Below, one piece after another: positions 28,177 to 35,553 of a stretch of 64,000 bases of DNA (position 1 is its first letter; the number at the start of each line of letters is the position of its first letter). This stretch comes from Allopusillimonas ginsengisoli (GTDB lineage Bacteria; Pseudomonadota; Gammaproteobacteria; Burkholderiales; Burkholderiaceae_B). The DNA is taken from the NCBI RefSeq assembly GCF_004153455.1, contig NZ_SDQE01000012.1, positions 1 through 64,000 of the forward strand, in the 5' to 3' direction. The notes under the pieces were generated by a model, which did no database searches, was not told the DNA's origin, and worked only from the letters and a program-made list of their open reading frames with translations. The translations under genes were made by a program, and so were the position numbers.

Positions 28177-28207
28177 GCCGGCCTCCTGCGCTCAGCAGGC
28201 AGCCGGC
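28177..28207 (+). other. hairpin between rpoA and rplQ
   Basis: GCCGGC (28177-28182) pairs with GCCGGC (28202-28207) and CCTGC (28185-28189) with GCAGG (28195-28199), separated by a two-base internal mismatch, with loop GCTCA. It begins nine bases after the rpoA stop. There is no T tract; it may stabilise the 3' end of the upstream message. Confidence 0.45.
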
Positions 28208-28214
28208 CAGCCTG

Positions 28215-28223
28215 TGCTAAAAT
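28215..28223 (+). promoter_or_regulatory. candidate extended -10 promoter for rplQ
   Basis: TG-C-TAAAAT lies just after the rpoA-rplQ hairpin and 89 bases before the rplQ start. The TGn extension can replace a good -35 box. This would let L17 be made separately from rpoA. Weak evidence from sequence only. Confidence 0.3.
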
Positions 28224-28312
28224 CCCGACCCTCACCTGGCCCGCAGCATTGCTGATAGAAGAGCCGGCTTACCGCGGAAACATTCCGCTTTATAGATTCA
28301 AAGGAAAACATC

Positions 28313-28696
28313 ATGCGTCACCGCAGCGGTCTACGTAAACTCAATCGCACCAGCAGCCACCGTCTTGCCATGTTCCGCAACATGGCCGTCTCGCTGCTTA
28401 CCCACGAAGCCATCAAAACCACTTTGCCCAAGGCCAAGGAACTGCGCCGCGTCGTAGAGCCTCTGATCACGCTCGGCAAGGAACCCACGCTGGCCAACAA
28501 GCGCCTGGCGTTCGCCCGTCTGCGCGACCGCGATGCCGTGGTCAAGCTGTTCGCCGAAATCGGCCCCCGCTACAAAGAGCGCAACGGCGGTTATACCCGT
28601 GTGCTCAAGATGGGTTTCCGTCAAGGCGACAACGCTCCCATGGCATTCATGGAACTGGTCGACCGCCCCGAAGTCGAAGAGCAAGACGCCGAGTAA
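28313..28696 (+). CDS. rplQ: 50S ribosomal protein L17
   Basis: 127 residues, full-length L17 ([20 protein letters not shown]; ends [13 protein letters not shown]). L17 lies near the peptide exit tunnel. It is the last gene of the ribosomal block; a 145-base gap with a hairpin and possible promoter precedes it and a strong terminator follows. Confidence 0.98.
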   Translation: MRHRSGLRKLNRTSSHRLAMFRNMAVSLLTHEAIKTTLPKAKELRRVVEPLITLGKEPTLANKRLAFARLRDRDAVVKLFAEIGPRYKERNGGYTRVLKMGFRQGDNAPMAFMELVDRPEVEEQDAE

Positions 28697-28732
28697 TCGG
28701 TGATGCAGCCAGGGCAAGACCCTGGCGCAGCG

Positions 28733-28758
28733 AAAAACGGACCTGCGGGTCCGTTTTT
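28733..28758 (+). terminator. rho-independent terminator after rplQ
   Basis: An 11-base arm AAAAACGGACC (28733-28743) pairs with GGTCCGTTTTT (28748-28758) around TGCG, giving a GC stem followed by a T run. The matching A run makes it work in both directions, so it may also serve the racemase-family gene on the minus strand. A second hairpin, CCAGGG-CAAGA-CCCTGG, lies just upstream at 28709-28725. Confidence 0.9.
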
Positions 28759-28810
28759 GTTTTCTTGCAGCCTAAGATTATGCTGCCGCTTGCCACACGC
28801 GGACAGCGGT

Positions 28811-29824
28811 TTATCGCACCATGAAACCAGCCCCTACCGGATCATTGCGATCAATCACCCAGCGCGCGGTGCCTAGAATACTGGCGGTGCCTTTGACGGT
28901 CGGGCGTACCCCCCGTTTGCCGTTCAGGTCGACTTCACCCAACAGGCAGCCTTCAAACGTACCCGTACCAAGCAGCCCCTCGGATTTAATCGGTTGATTC
29001 AGCCCAAGTTCGCCACGTGCTTCGAACATCGCCATCATTGCGCTGGTACCGGTCCCGCCTGGAGACCGATCCAGTTGCCCGGCACTGAATACATGTACGT
29101 TCTTGTACATGGCACCCGACAAGGTGGGGTCATGCCAAAAGGTGACAAAGTTCAAGTCAGTAATATGCTTTTGGGTCGGGTGTTGGATTTTGTACTGCGC
29201 ATTGATTTGCTCGCGTGCAATCAGACCCATTCTGATCAGCTCGCTGCCGTTGTCGGGTGCGATGCGTAAAGAGGTTTTCGATAAATCCATAATGCCAAAG
29301 TAGTTGCCGCCCCAGACAATATCCGCCTTTACGTCGCCGTAGCCGGGCAAGGAAACCGGCAAATCCTGTACTTCAACATAGGCTGGCACGTTTTCGAACT
29401 TGGTTGTAAGTACCGTATCGCCGTCGGATTCGACTTCGGCAACCACCAGCCCGGCAGTTGTCTCGAATCGAATAGTGGTTTTGCCATTGGGATTGCGTTG
29501 CACAATGCCAAGGGCAACCATCGCCATGGCCACCGCAATGGTGCCATGGCCACACATATGAGAATAGGTCTGACCATCGATGTAAATCAGCCCTGCATCG
29601 AACTCGGGGCTGGAGGGCGGCGTCAGAAATACGCCGAACATGTCGTTGTGTCCCCGGGGTTCGCGCATCAATGCTTTGCGTACCCAGTCGTAGTTGTCCG
29701 CAAGGAACTGTCGCTTTTCAAGTACGGTTGTATTAAGTGGGTACGGAATGCCACTGTGAATAATGCACAAAGGCTCCCCTTCGGTATGGGTATAGATGAC
29801 ATCAAAGACATCCTGTTGTTTCAT
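28811..29824 (-). CDS. proline-racemase-family enzyme with Cys/Gly catalytic pair
   Basis: A 337-residue member of the proline racemase / hydroxyproline epimerase / trans-3-hydroxyproline dehydratase family. The first catalytic Cys is present (Cys91 in SHMCGHGTIAVAM). The second position, Cys in racemases and epimerases (DRSPCGTGT) and Thr in the dehydratases, is Gly256 here (LDRSPGGTGTSAM); I checked the codon, which is GGC on the minus strand. This rules out the usual two-Cys racemase chemistry and makes the activity uncertain. It is the last gene of an operon with a Pot-type ABC importer (20 bases after the permease), so its substrate is probably the imported compound, perhaps a proline derivative or other cyclic amino acid. 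Start: ATG 29824 with a GGAGAAT site. Confidence 0.88.
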   Translation of the reverse strand: MKQQDVFDVIYTHTEGEPLCIIHSGIPYPLNTTVLEKRQFLADNYDWVRKALMREPRGHNDMFGVFLTPPSSPEFDAGLIYIDGQTYSHMCGHGTIAVAMAMVALGIVQRNPNGKTTIRFETTAGLVVAEVESDGDTVLTTKFENVPAYVEVQDLPVSLPGYGDVKADIVWGGNYFGIMDLSKTSLRIAPDNGSELIRMGLIAREQINAQYKIQHPTQKHITDLNFVTFWHDPTLSGAMYKNVHVFSAGQLDRSPGGTGTSAMMAMFEARGELGLNQPIKSEGLLGTGTFEGCLLGEVDLNGKRGVRPTVKGTASILGTARWVIDRNDPVGAGFMVR

Positions 29825-29843
29825 GCTAGATTCTCCTGCGGTT

Positions 29844-30641
29844 TTAATCGCTTTGTTGCTTGTCCGAGAACACGTCGAGGCCGACAACAAGGTCCAGGAC
29901 GATAATGACAAAGATGGAAATGAAGATGGTGATGGCGGATACGGCCGCAATCGATGGATCCACTGAGTACTGTACGTAGTTGAAAAGCTGTACGGGAATG
30001 GTGTTCAGTACGGCTGTTGTGTTGAACATGGACAGCTCCACGTTGATCCACGAAGTGATAAAGCCGAAGATGGCACCCGAAATAAGGCCCGGTTTCATCA
30101 AGGGGAGTGTGACCAGGCGGAATGTCGTCCAAGGCGTTGCCCCGAGGTCGGCGGACGCGCGCTCCAGCTCAATGTGGTCACGTGTCAGCAGCCCGGACAA
30201 TGACTTGAGCACGAACGGCGTCACGATGAGCAGATGCCCTACCAGCAGGGCGGCGAATGTCTGGGAAAAGCCCAGGTAGCCGGTAAACTGCAGCAAAGCG
30301 GAGCCCAGCACCAAATACGGAAGCACCATGGGCGCTGACAATACCGACGCCAATAGGGCTTTTCCTGGAAAGTCATACCGGGCAATGGCCAAGGCGCTTG
30401 GGATAGCCAATACGATGGCGAGCGCCGTGGCACAAAAGGCTAACAGCGTGCTGAGCGCGAAAGAGTTGATGTAGGTCGCGTCTGCCAACACGGCGGCATA
30501 CCATTTGAAGGTCCAGCCTTCGGGAGGGAACCGCAGGTACGATGTATCTGTAAGCGATGCGCCGATGATGACACCGAGTGGCGTCATCAGGAACAGTATT
30601 GACGCAAGCGCAATGATACGAATAACGATACGCGTCGCCAT
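29844..30641 (-). CDS. ABC transporter permease, PotC-like
   Basis: 265 residues, about six membrane helices, with the cytoplasmic EAA-type loop (ELERASADLGATPWTTFRLVTLPLMKPGL; key part RASADLGATPW) that docks on the ATPase. The family imports polyamines, opines and related compounds. It starts one base after the PotB-like gene stop, showing tight coupling, and forms the heterodimeric membrane channel with it. Confidence 0.93.
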   Translation of the reverse strand: MATRIVIRIIALASILFLMTPLGVIIGASLTDTSYLRFPPEGWTFKWYAAVLADATYINSFALSTLLAFCATALAIVLAIPSALAIARYDFPGKALLASVLSAPMVLPYLVLGSALLQFTGYLGFSQTFAALLVGHLLIVTPFVLKSLSGLLTRDHIELERASADLGATPWTTFRLVTLPLMKPGLISGAIFGFITSWINVELSMFNTTAVLNTIPVQLFNYVQYSVDPSIAAVSAITIFISIFVIIVLDLVVGLDVFSDKQQSD

Positions 30642-30642
30642 A

Positions 30643-31482
30643 TCAGCGCTCTCCCCTGACGCGGCCTAAGTGGTTTGCAATGCCGACGAGCGTAAGCGTG
30701 AGTGCCAGCAGGACAATGCTGAGTGCACCGCCATAGTTGAAATTGAATACTGTGCTGTACTGTTGATAGATGAGCATGGACAACACCGTGACTTTTCCGC
30801 CCGACAGCAGCGCTGGCGTGACATAAGCACTCACTGCCAGCGCAAAGACCATGATGGCGCCCGAGGCGACGCCTGGCAGGGATAATGGAAGCGTTACATG
30901 AAAGAACGTTTGCCCTGATGTCGCACCCAGATCCTGTGAGGCGCGCTCCAGCGATTTATCCATTCTTGACAACGCCGTGCCTATGGATAACACCGCGAAA
31001 GGCAGCAATATATACACCAGGCCAATCAATATGCCGAGCTCAGTACCGATGAAGCGTACGGGCCGTTCGATCAGGCCAAGGCTGCGCAGGATGTCGTTAA
31101 CCATGCCTGTGCGTCCCAGCATCACCATCCACCCGAAGGAACGTACGATGTTGCTCGTGAACAGCGGCAGAATAAGGATGATGATGCAAAGGCGTCGCCA
31201 GGCGCTGGAGCGTACGATGCGAACCAGATACCAGGCCAAGGGGTAGGCCAATAGCAGGCAAATCGCAGTGGTCGATAACCCCAGGCGGAACGTGGTCAGA
31301 ATCACCTCCCAGTGGTAACCGTCTGCGAGGATGCTTATGTAGTTGATCAGGCTGGGCTGCGCCGAGCTTTTATCCAGCAAGCTGGACACCAGCACCACGC
31401 CGAGCGGCACCAGAAAGAAAACAGAAAAAAACAGCAGCGGCAGCGCTATCAGTTTTAAGATAGTAGAGGCGTTGCGTGGCAT
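30643..31482 (-). CDS. ABC transporter permease, PotB-like
   Basis: 279 residues, six predicted helices beginning LIALPLLFFSVFFLVPLGVV, with the EAA-type loop SLERASQDLGATSGQTFFHV. Partner of the PotC-like permease; it starts one base after the stop of the ATPase gene. The substrate class (spermidine/putrescine-like) is a family label only. Confidence 0.93.
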   Translation of the reverse strand: MPRNASTILKLIALPLLFFSVFFLVPLGVVLVSSLLDKSSAQPSLINYISILADGYHWEVILTTFRLGLSTTAICLLLAYPLAWYLVRIVRSSAWRRLCIIILILPLFTSNIVRSFGWMVMLGRTGMVNDILRSLGLIERPVRFIGTELGILIGLVYILLPFAVLSIGTALSRMDKSLERASQDLGATSGQTFFHVTLPLSLPGVASGAIMVFALAVSAYVTPALLSGGKVTVLSMLIYQQYSTVFNFNYGGALSIVLLALTLTLVGIANHLGRVRGER

Positions 31483-31483
31483 T

Positions 31484-32560
31484 TCACGCTCCGACTAAAT
31501 GGATGTACTGCATGGGCAATCCCAGGTAGACGGTGTCGCCACGTTTCAGAGCCAAGTCATTGGCACCCAAACGGCGGGCTTCTATGCGCGTGTCGTTCAG
31601 GTTCAGATACACGGTGGTATAGCTGCCGATACTGATCAAATCCACCACCGTCGCCGTCAGCGCTTCATGTTGTTCGGATAAGCGAGTGCGGGACAGCGAG
31701 ATGTCTTCAGGCCGTACCATCGCGACAACGCTATTCGTTGCGGTTGCGCCGTCAGGCTGGGCCTGATGATTCAGTTTTCCGGCTGGCAAGCCGCAGCATT
31801 GCAACCGCCATAGGTGACCGTCGCGTTCGCACTCAAGCAGATTGGCGTCACCGATAAAGTCCGCCACAAAGCGTGTGGAGGGTTTCTTGTAGATCTCGTC
31901 ACCCGTTCCTATTTGTTCGATGACGCCTTGATTCATCACCACGATACGATCCGCCATGGCCATGGCTTCTTCTTGGTCGTGAGTCACAAACACGAATGAG
32001 ATGGCCAGCTTTTCCTGCAAAGCCTTCAGTTCAAGCTGCATGCGTTTACGCAACTTCAAATCCAGGGCGGACAAGGGTTCGTCCAACAGCAAAAGCTTTG
32101 GGCGGTTCACGATGGCTCTGGCCAGCGCGACGCGTTGGCGCTGCCCTCCAGACATCTGAGCTGGATAGCGATCCGCCAGATGATCCAGCCCGACCATTTC
32201 CAGCGACTCATGGGCGCGTGCGCGCGCTTCTGTCTTGCGTGCGCCGCTGCGTAGTGGGCCGTAGGCCACGTTGTCGAGCACGGTCATATGAGGAAACAGG
32301 GCGTAGCTCTGGAATACGGTGTTCAGGGTGCGTTTGTGAGGCGGCAGATGCGTAACGTTCTGACCTTCGATGAAAACGCTGCCAATGTCAGGCTGAAGAA
32401 ATCCGGCCAGCGTCGCAAGAAGCGTTGTCTTACCGCAGCCGCTGGGGCCAAGCAGCGCCACGAATTCCCCATGACCAACCTCCAGGCTGACGTCCTTCAG
32501 AGCCTTGAATTTGCGTTGGAAGGTTTTGGAAACGTTCTGGACGGAGAGTAAGGCAGCCAT
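31484..32560 (-). CDS. ABC transporter ATP-binding protein, PotA-like
   Basis: 358 residues. The nucleotide-binding domain has Walker A GPSGCGKTT (38-46), Q-loop FQSYALFPHM, signature MSGGQRQRVALARA, Walker B LLLLDEPLSALD and the H-loop FVTHDQEEAMAMAD. A C-terminal TOBE regulatory domain (about 250-358) follows. It drives the importer formed with the two permeases and the binding protein. Confidence 0.95.
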   Translation of the reverse strand: MAALLSVQNVSKTFQRKFKALKDVSLEVGHGEFVALLGPSGCGKTTLLATLAGFLQPDIGSVFIEGQNVTHLPPHKRTLNTVFQSYALFPHMTVLDNVAYGPLRSGARKTEARARAHESLEMVGLDHLADRYPAQMSGGQRQRVALARAIVNRPKLLLLDEPLSALDLKLRKRMQLELKALQEKLAISFVFVTHDQEEAMAMADRIVVMNQGVIEQIGTGDEIYKKPSTRFVADFIGDANLLECERDGHLWRLQCCGLPAGKLNHQAQPDGATATNSVVAMVRPEDISLSRTRLSEQHEALTATVVDLISIGSYTTVYLNLNDTRIEARRLGANDLALKRGDTVYLGLPMQYIHLVGA

Positions 32561-32701
32561 ATCGTGGAGTATTCCGTTGGAGCGATTGCAGGTGTTCGTA
32601 AGGGGCGCAGGTCGGGCAACGACGCAATCCTCGGCTGAGGGGCCGCCAGCCTTGGCGCGGGCGGCTTTTACCGAGTTATGCGTTCATGCGCCGCGAAGGT
32701 G

Positions 32702-33754
32702 TCACTGTCGAGCGACCTGGCGGTTCCAGGCGTCGGTAATGGCGCTGCGCTGGGTGTTGATTTCTCCCCAATCCAGCAGGTTCAGGCTGGAAATATCGCC
32801 ATCTTTGCCCCAAGGCATTTTCTCGGCAACCTGATCATCAACCTGCACGCCCTGGACTGCGGGACCAAGATAAAGCGTGTGAGCCAGGCACTGGGACGAT
32901 TCGGGCGTGGCAGCCTGATTGATGAATTTTTCCGCGTTGGCCTGAGCCGGGGAGCCTTTGACAAGATGCACGCGTGCATCGGTGGCCCATACGCCTTCTT
33001 TGGGAACCGCAAATCCAATGGGAAGCCCTTTGTCTGCGAGGCTCCATGCGGCAACATTAAAGTGCGCGCCAATGATGGCTTCGCCTGATTGGAATGAATT
33101 GCTGGCGGCGCCGGAACTGTCAAAATAGGACGAAACGTCTAGCTTGGCCAGCTTTTGATAGACGGGGTCCAGATTGCTCAAAGGCGTATCCCATATTGAC
33201 GCAAGAAATACGATAAACGGGATGCCGGAAGAATTGGCAGGTGAAGGTACAGTGACCGCTCCTGCATAGTCATCGTTCCAAAGTGCTTCCCATGACGTGG
33301 GTGGTTCGGGGATTTCTTTTTTGTTGTAGGCGATGCCAAGAGAGTAGTAGCCAGCGCTGGCTGCAAAGGTTTCGCCGGCGGCATTCTTATATACCGCGGA
33401 TTGCTGGAGCTGGTTGAGATTGGGTATGGCGCTGTCGTCCAGTGGGCGCAGTAGTCCATCAGCCTCGGCCAGTTCACTAATACCGCCATCCAGAAAGGCA
33501 ACGTCGATGACGGGATTGTTCTGTTGCTGGCGCAGTTTTGCGATGGTGGTGTTCGACGTGCCTATTTCAGGTACGACCTTGATACCGGTTGCCTTGGTAA
33601 AGGGATCGGCAATACACGTTTGAAAAGCGTCGCCCCAGCTCCCGCCATACCAGGCCACGCGAATTTCATCGGCCGAGGCCAGAGCGGGAAGCAATGCCAC
33701 GATCGTGGCAGCCAGCGTGAGTTTGGGGGCAATCCCGAAAGATATTCTAGTCAT
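32702..33754 (-). CDS. ABC transporter periplasmic binding protein, PotD/PotF-like
   Basis: 350 residues with a signal peptide (cleavage after about residue 28, LPALASA-DEI), then an extracellular solute-binding family fold (IRVAWYGGSWGDAFQTCIADPF). It captures the substrate for the Pot-type importer. It is first in the operon, 141 bases before the ATPase gene, a gap that may allow extra binding protein to be made. The next gene upstream is the divergent AraC regulator. Confidence 0.93.
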   Translation of the reverse strand: MTRISFGIAPKLTLAATIVALLPALASADEIRVAWYGGSWGDAFQTCIADPFTKATGIKVVPEIGTSNTTIAKLRQQQNNPVIDVAFLDGGISELAEADGLLRPLDDSAIPNLNQLQQSAVYKNAAGETFAASAGYYSLGIAYNKKEIPEPPTSWEALWNDDYAGAVTVPSPANSSGIPFIVFLASIWDTPLSNLDPVYQKLAKLDVSSYFDSSGAASNSFQSGEAIIGAHFNVAAWSLADKGLPIGFAVPKEGVWATDARVHLVKGSPAQANAEKFINQAATPESSQCLAHTLYLGPAVQGVQVDDQVAEKMPWGKDGDISSLNLLDWGEINTQRSAITDAWNRQVARQ

Positions 33755-33836
33755 ATATGTGTCTCCATAAGCGCCTGCGGGCGCCGATCATGCCGTTGAG
33801 TTTGTACTCTTCACAGACTGATACATGTACTCGCTG

Positions 33837-33855
33837 TTGCAGTGTTCATATTGCA
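33837..33855. promoter_or_regulatory. candidate AraC-type direct repeat
   Basis: TTGCA at 33837-33841 is repeated at 33851-33855, same orientation, 14 bases start to start, in the 172-base divergent region between the binding-protein gene and the AraC regulator. AraC-family proteins commonly bind short direct repeats, but the spacing and length are weak evidence. Confidence 0.25.
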
Positions 33856-33926
33856 AGGAATAAGCATGAAGAAATTGAATATTTAAGACAAAAAACAGTA
33901 TAGTTACGACATCAAAGAGGTTTGTG

Positions 33927-34967
33927 ATGCAAACAAAGGAACACCACAACAGGTCGGCAGACGTTGCCACCCAGTCTTTGGGATTGCCTGGCCATTCGAC
34001 GACTGCGCTCAGCCCGTTACGGGTCGGGGTCGTGCTGCTCGACGAATTCACGCTGACGGCCTTTGCCGGCTTTCTGGACGTGTTGCGCCTGGCCTCGGAC
34101 TACGGCGGGCAAAGCCGGCAGATTCTGATCAGCTGGACGGTCATGAGCGTGGATGGTGAAACTAGGCGTTCGAGCGCGGGCACATTGCACAGCGAGCTGG
34201 CTGATCTCCAGGATGTGCTCGATTTTGATTACATCGCGGTTTGTGGCGGAAACAGCTACACCAACACCAATTACTCAACCAAGCTGTCTCGGTGGCTGGT
34301 TCGCGCGCACGAAGCCGGCGTCACCTTGCTGGGTATTTGCACGGGCACATTTGCCATTGCCTATGCTGGCCTGGTGGGCCAGCATGCCGTGTGTGTGCAC
34401 TGGAACGTCATCAGTACTTTTCAGCAGCTGTTTCCTACTATCAAGTGCAAGGTCGATTATCTGTTCATTGATGCAGGCCGCCTGATCACTTGTGCCGGGT
34501 CTACGGCTGCCATTGATCTGGCGCTGCACTTGCTGACGCGTCATTATGGGCGTGACAAGGCGCAGCAAGCGCTGCGCCATATGATGCTTTACTCAATCCG
34601 CCCGGCGCGCCTGCCGCAGGCGCACTTCTATATAGACCTGGACAACGTGGCAGACCCGCGTGTACACAAGGCTGTTTATTACATCGAGCAGCGTATAGAC
34701 GATCTGCCCGCGGTCAGCGATATTGCCGCGCATGTGGGGGTCGGCAGGCGGCAACTGGAGCGAATTTTCAAATCGGCCTTGAACATGACGCCGGCGGCCG
34801 TACATCGCATGCTGCGCTTGCAGTATGGAAAATGGCGGGTAACGAACACACCGGACGCCATCACCGACATCGCCGTCAGTTGCGGGTTCTCGGACAGCTC
34901 GCACTTCTCCCGAGAGTTCAAGGCGCTTTTCGGCAAGACACCCCGTGCCTTCAGACGCGCGGCATAA
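33927..34967 (+). CDS. AraC-family regulator with DJ-1/PfpI-like sensor domain
   Basis: 346 residues. An N-terminal GATase1/DJ-1-like domain (about 30-200) has the nucleophile-elbow segment LLGICTGTFAIAYAGLV, and a C-terminal double helix-turn-helix of AraC type follows (VGVGRRQLERIFKSALNMTP; IAVSCGFSDSSHFSREFKAL). Same architecture as GbdR, CdhR, SouR and ArgR of Pseudomonas, which sense amino acids or quaternary amines. It is divergent from the racemase/ABC cluster and most likely activates it on sensing its substrate. The ATG at 33927 is chosen over the GTG at 33924 for ribosome-site spacing (AAGAGG). Confidence 0.9.
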   Translation: MQTKEHHNRSADVATQSLGLPGHSTTALSPLRVGVVLLDEFTLTAFAGFLDVLRLASDYGGQSRQILISWTVMSVDGETRRSSAGTLHSELADLQDVLDFDYIAVCGGNSYTNTNYSTKLSRWLVRAHEAGVTLLGICTGTFAIAYAGLVGQHAVCVHWNVISTFQQLFPTIKCKVDYLFIDAGRLITCAGSTAAIDLALHLLTRHYGRDKAQQALRHMMLYSIRPARLPQAHFYIDLDNVADPRVHKAVYYIEQRIDDLPAVSDIAAHVGVGRRQLERIFKSALNMTPAAVHRMLRLQYGKWRVTNTPDAITDIAVSCGFSDSSHFSREFKALFGKTPRAFRRAA

Positions 34968-35045
34968 CTACAGCAGCGGCCGCGGAGCGAATCCTGTTTA
35001 TAGGTACAATGCTTGTGAGCAAGCCATACCTCAGGATCTGATCCC

Positions 35046-35525
35046 GTGAACGAAGATTCTCCCTCCGCCTCCGGCCAGCACGAACAGCCAGCGAGGGACG
35101 CCTCCGTCTCTTCTGCGCACCCCCTGTCGGGGGCGGCAACGGCTGCATCTTTCCCGGCGGGGGCTGCGTTGCAGTCCTGCGATGATGTTGTGATCATTCT
35201 TGGCAATGCCCCCGATCTCTTGCTGGCCAAGCGCATTGCGCATGTGCTGGTCGAAGAACATTACGCAGCCTGCGTGAACCTTGGCGCGCCCGGCGTGTCC
35301 ATGTACATGTGGGAAGGCCGGCTCGAGGGGGCGGAAGAAATCCCCATTGTCATGAAAACCAGCGCTGCGCGGGCCTGTGCGCTGGTAGAACGATTCAGGC
35401 AGCTTCATCCCTACGAGGTGCCCGAGGTCCTGGTATTGCCTGTTTGCGGCGGTAGCCCGGATTACCTGGCTTGGGTACGCGAGCAGACGGGTGCAGCGCA
35501 TCCACCGGGCCGGCACGAAACATGA
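35046..35525 (+). CDS. cutA: CutA1-family protein with N-terminal extension
   Basis: 159 residues. The CutA1 trimer-forming domain covers about 48-150: VVIILGNAPDLLLAKRIAHVLVEEHYAACVNLGAPGVSMYMWEGRLEGAEEIPIVMKT (key motif CVNLGAPGVSMYMWEG). CutA was linked to divalent-cation tolerance; its molecular role is unsettled. About 45 residues of low-complexity, Ala/Ser-rich sequence precede the domain, from a GTG at 35046. A later GTG near 35189 would start at the domain, so the true start is open. It precedes dsbD, as in E. coli. Confidence 0.88.
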   Translation: MNEDSPSASGQHEQPARDASVSSAHPLSGAATAASFPAGAALQSCDDVVIILGNAPDLLLAKRIAHVLVEEHYAACVNLGAPGVSMYMWEGRLEGAEEIPIVMKTSAARACALVERFRQLHPYEVPEVLVLPVCGGSPDYLAWVREQTGAAHPPGRHET

Positions 35526-35553
35526 AGCAGATCGCTATACAAAGGATGTAAAG

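Noticed and set aside
28811-34967. Calling the Pot-type transporter a spermidine/putrescine system
   Set aside because: The family also carries other amines and amino-acid derivatives; the racemase-family gene and regulator point elsewhere, so I give no pot gene symbols.
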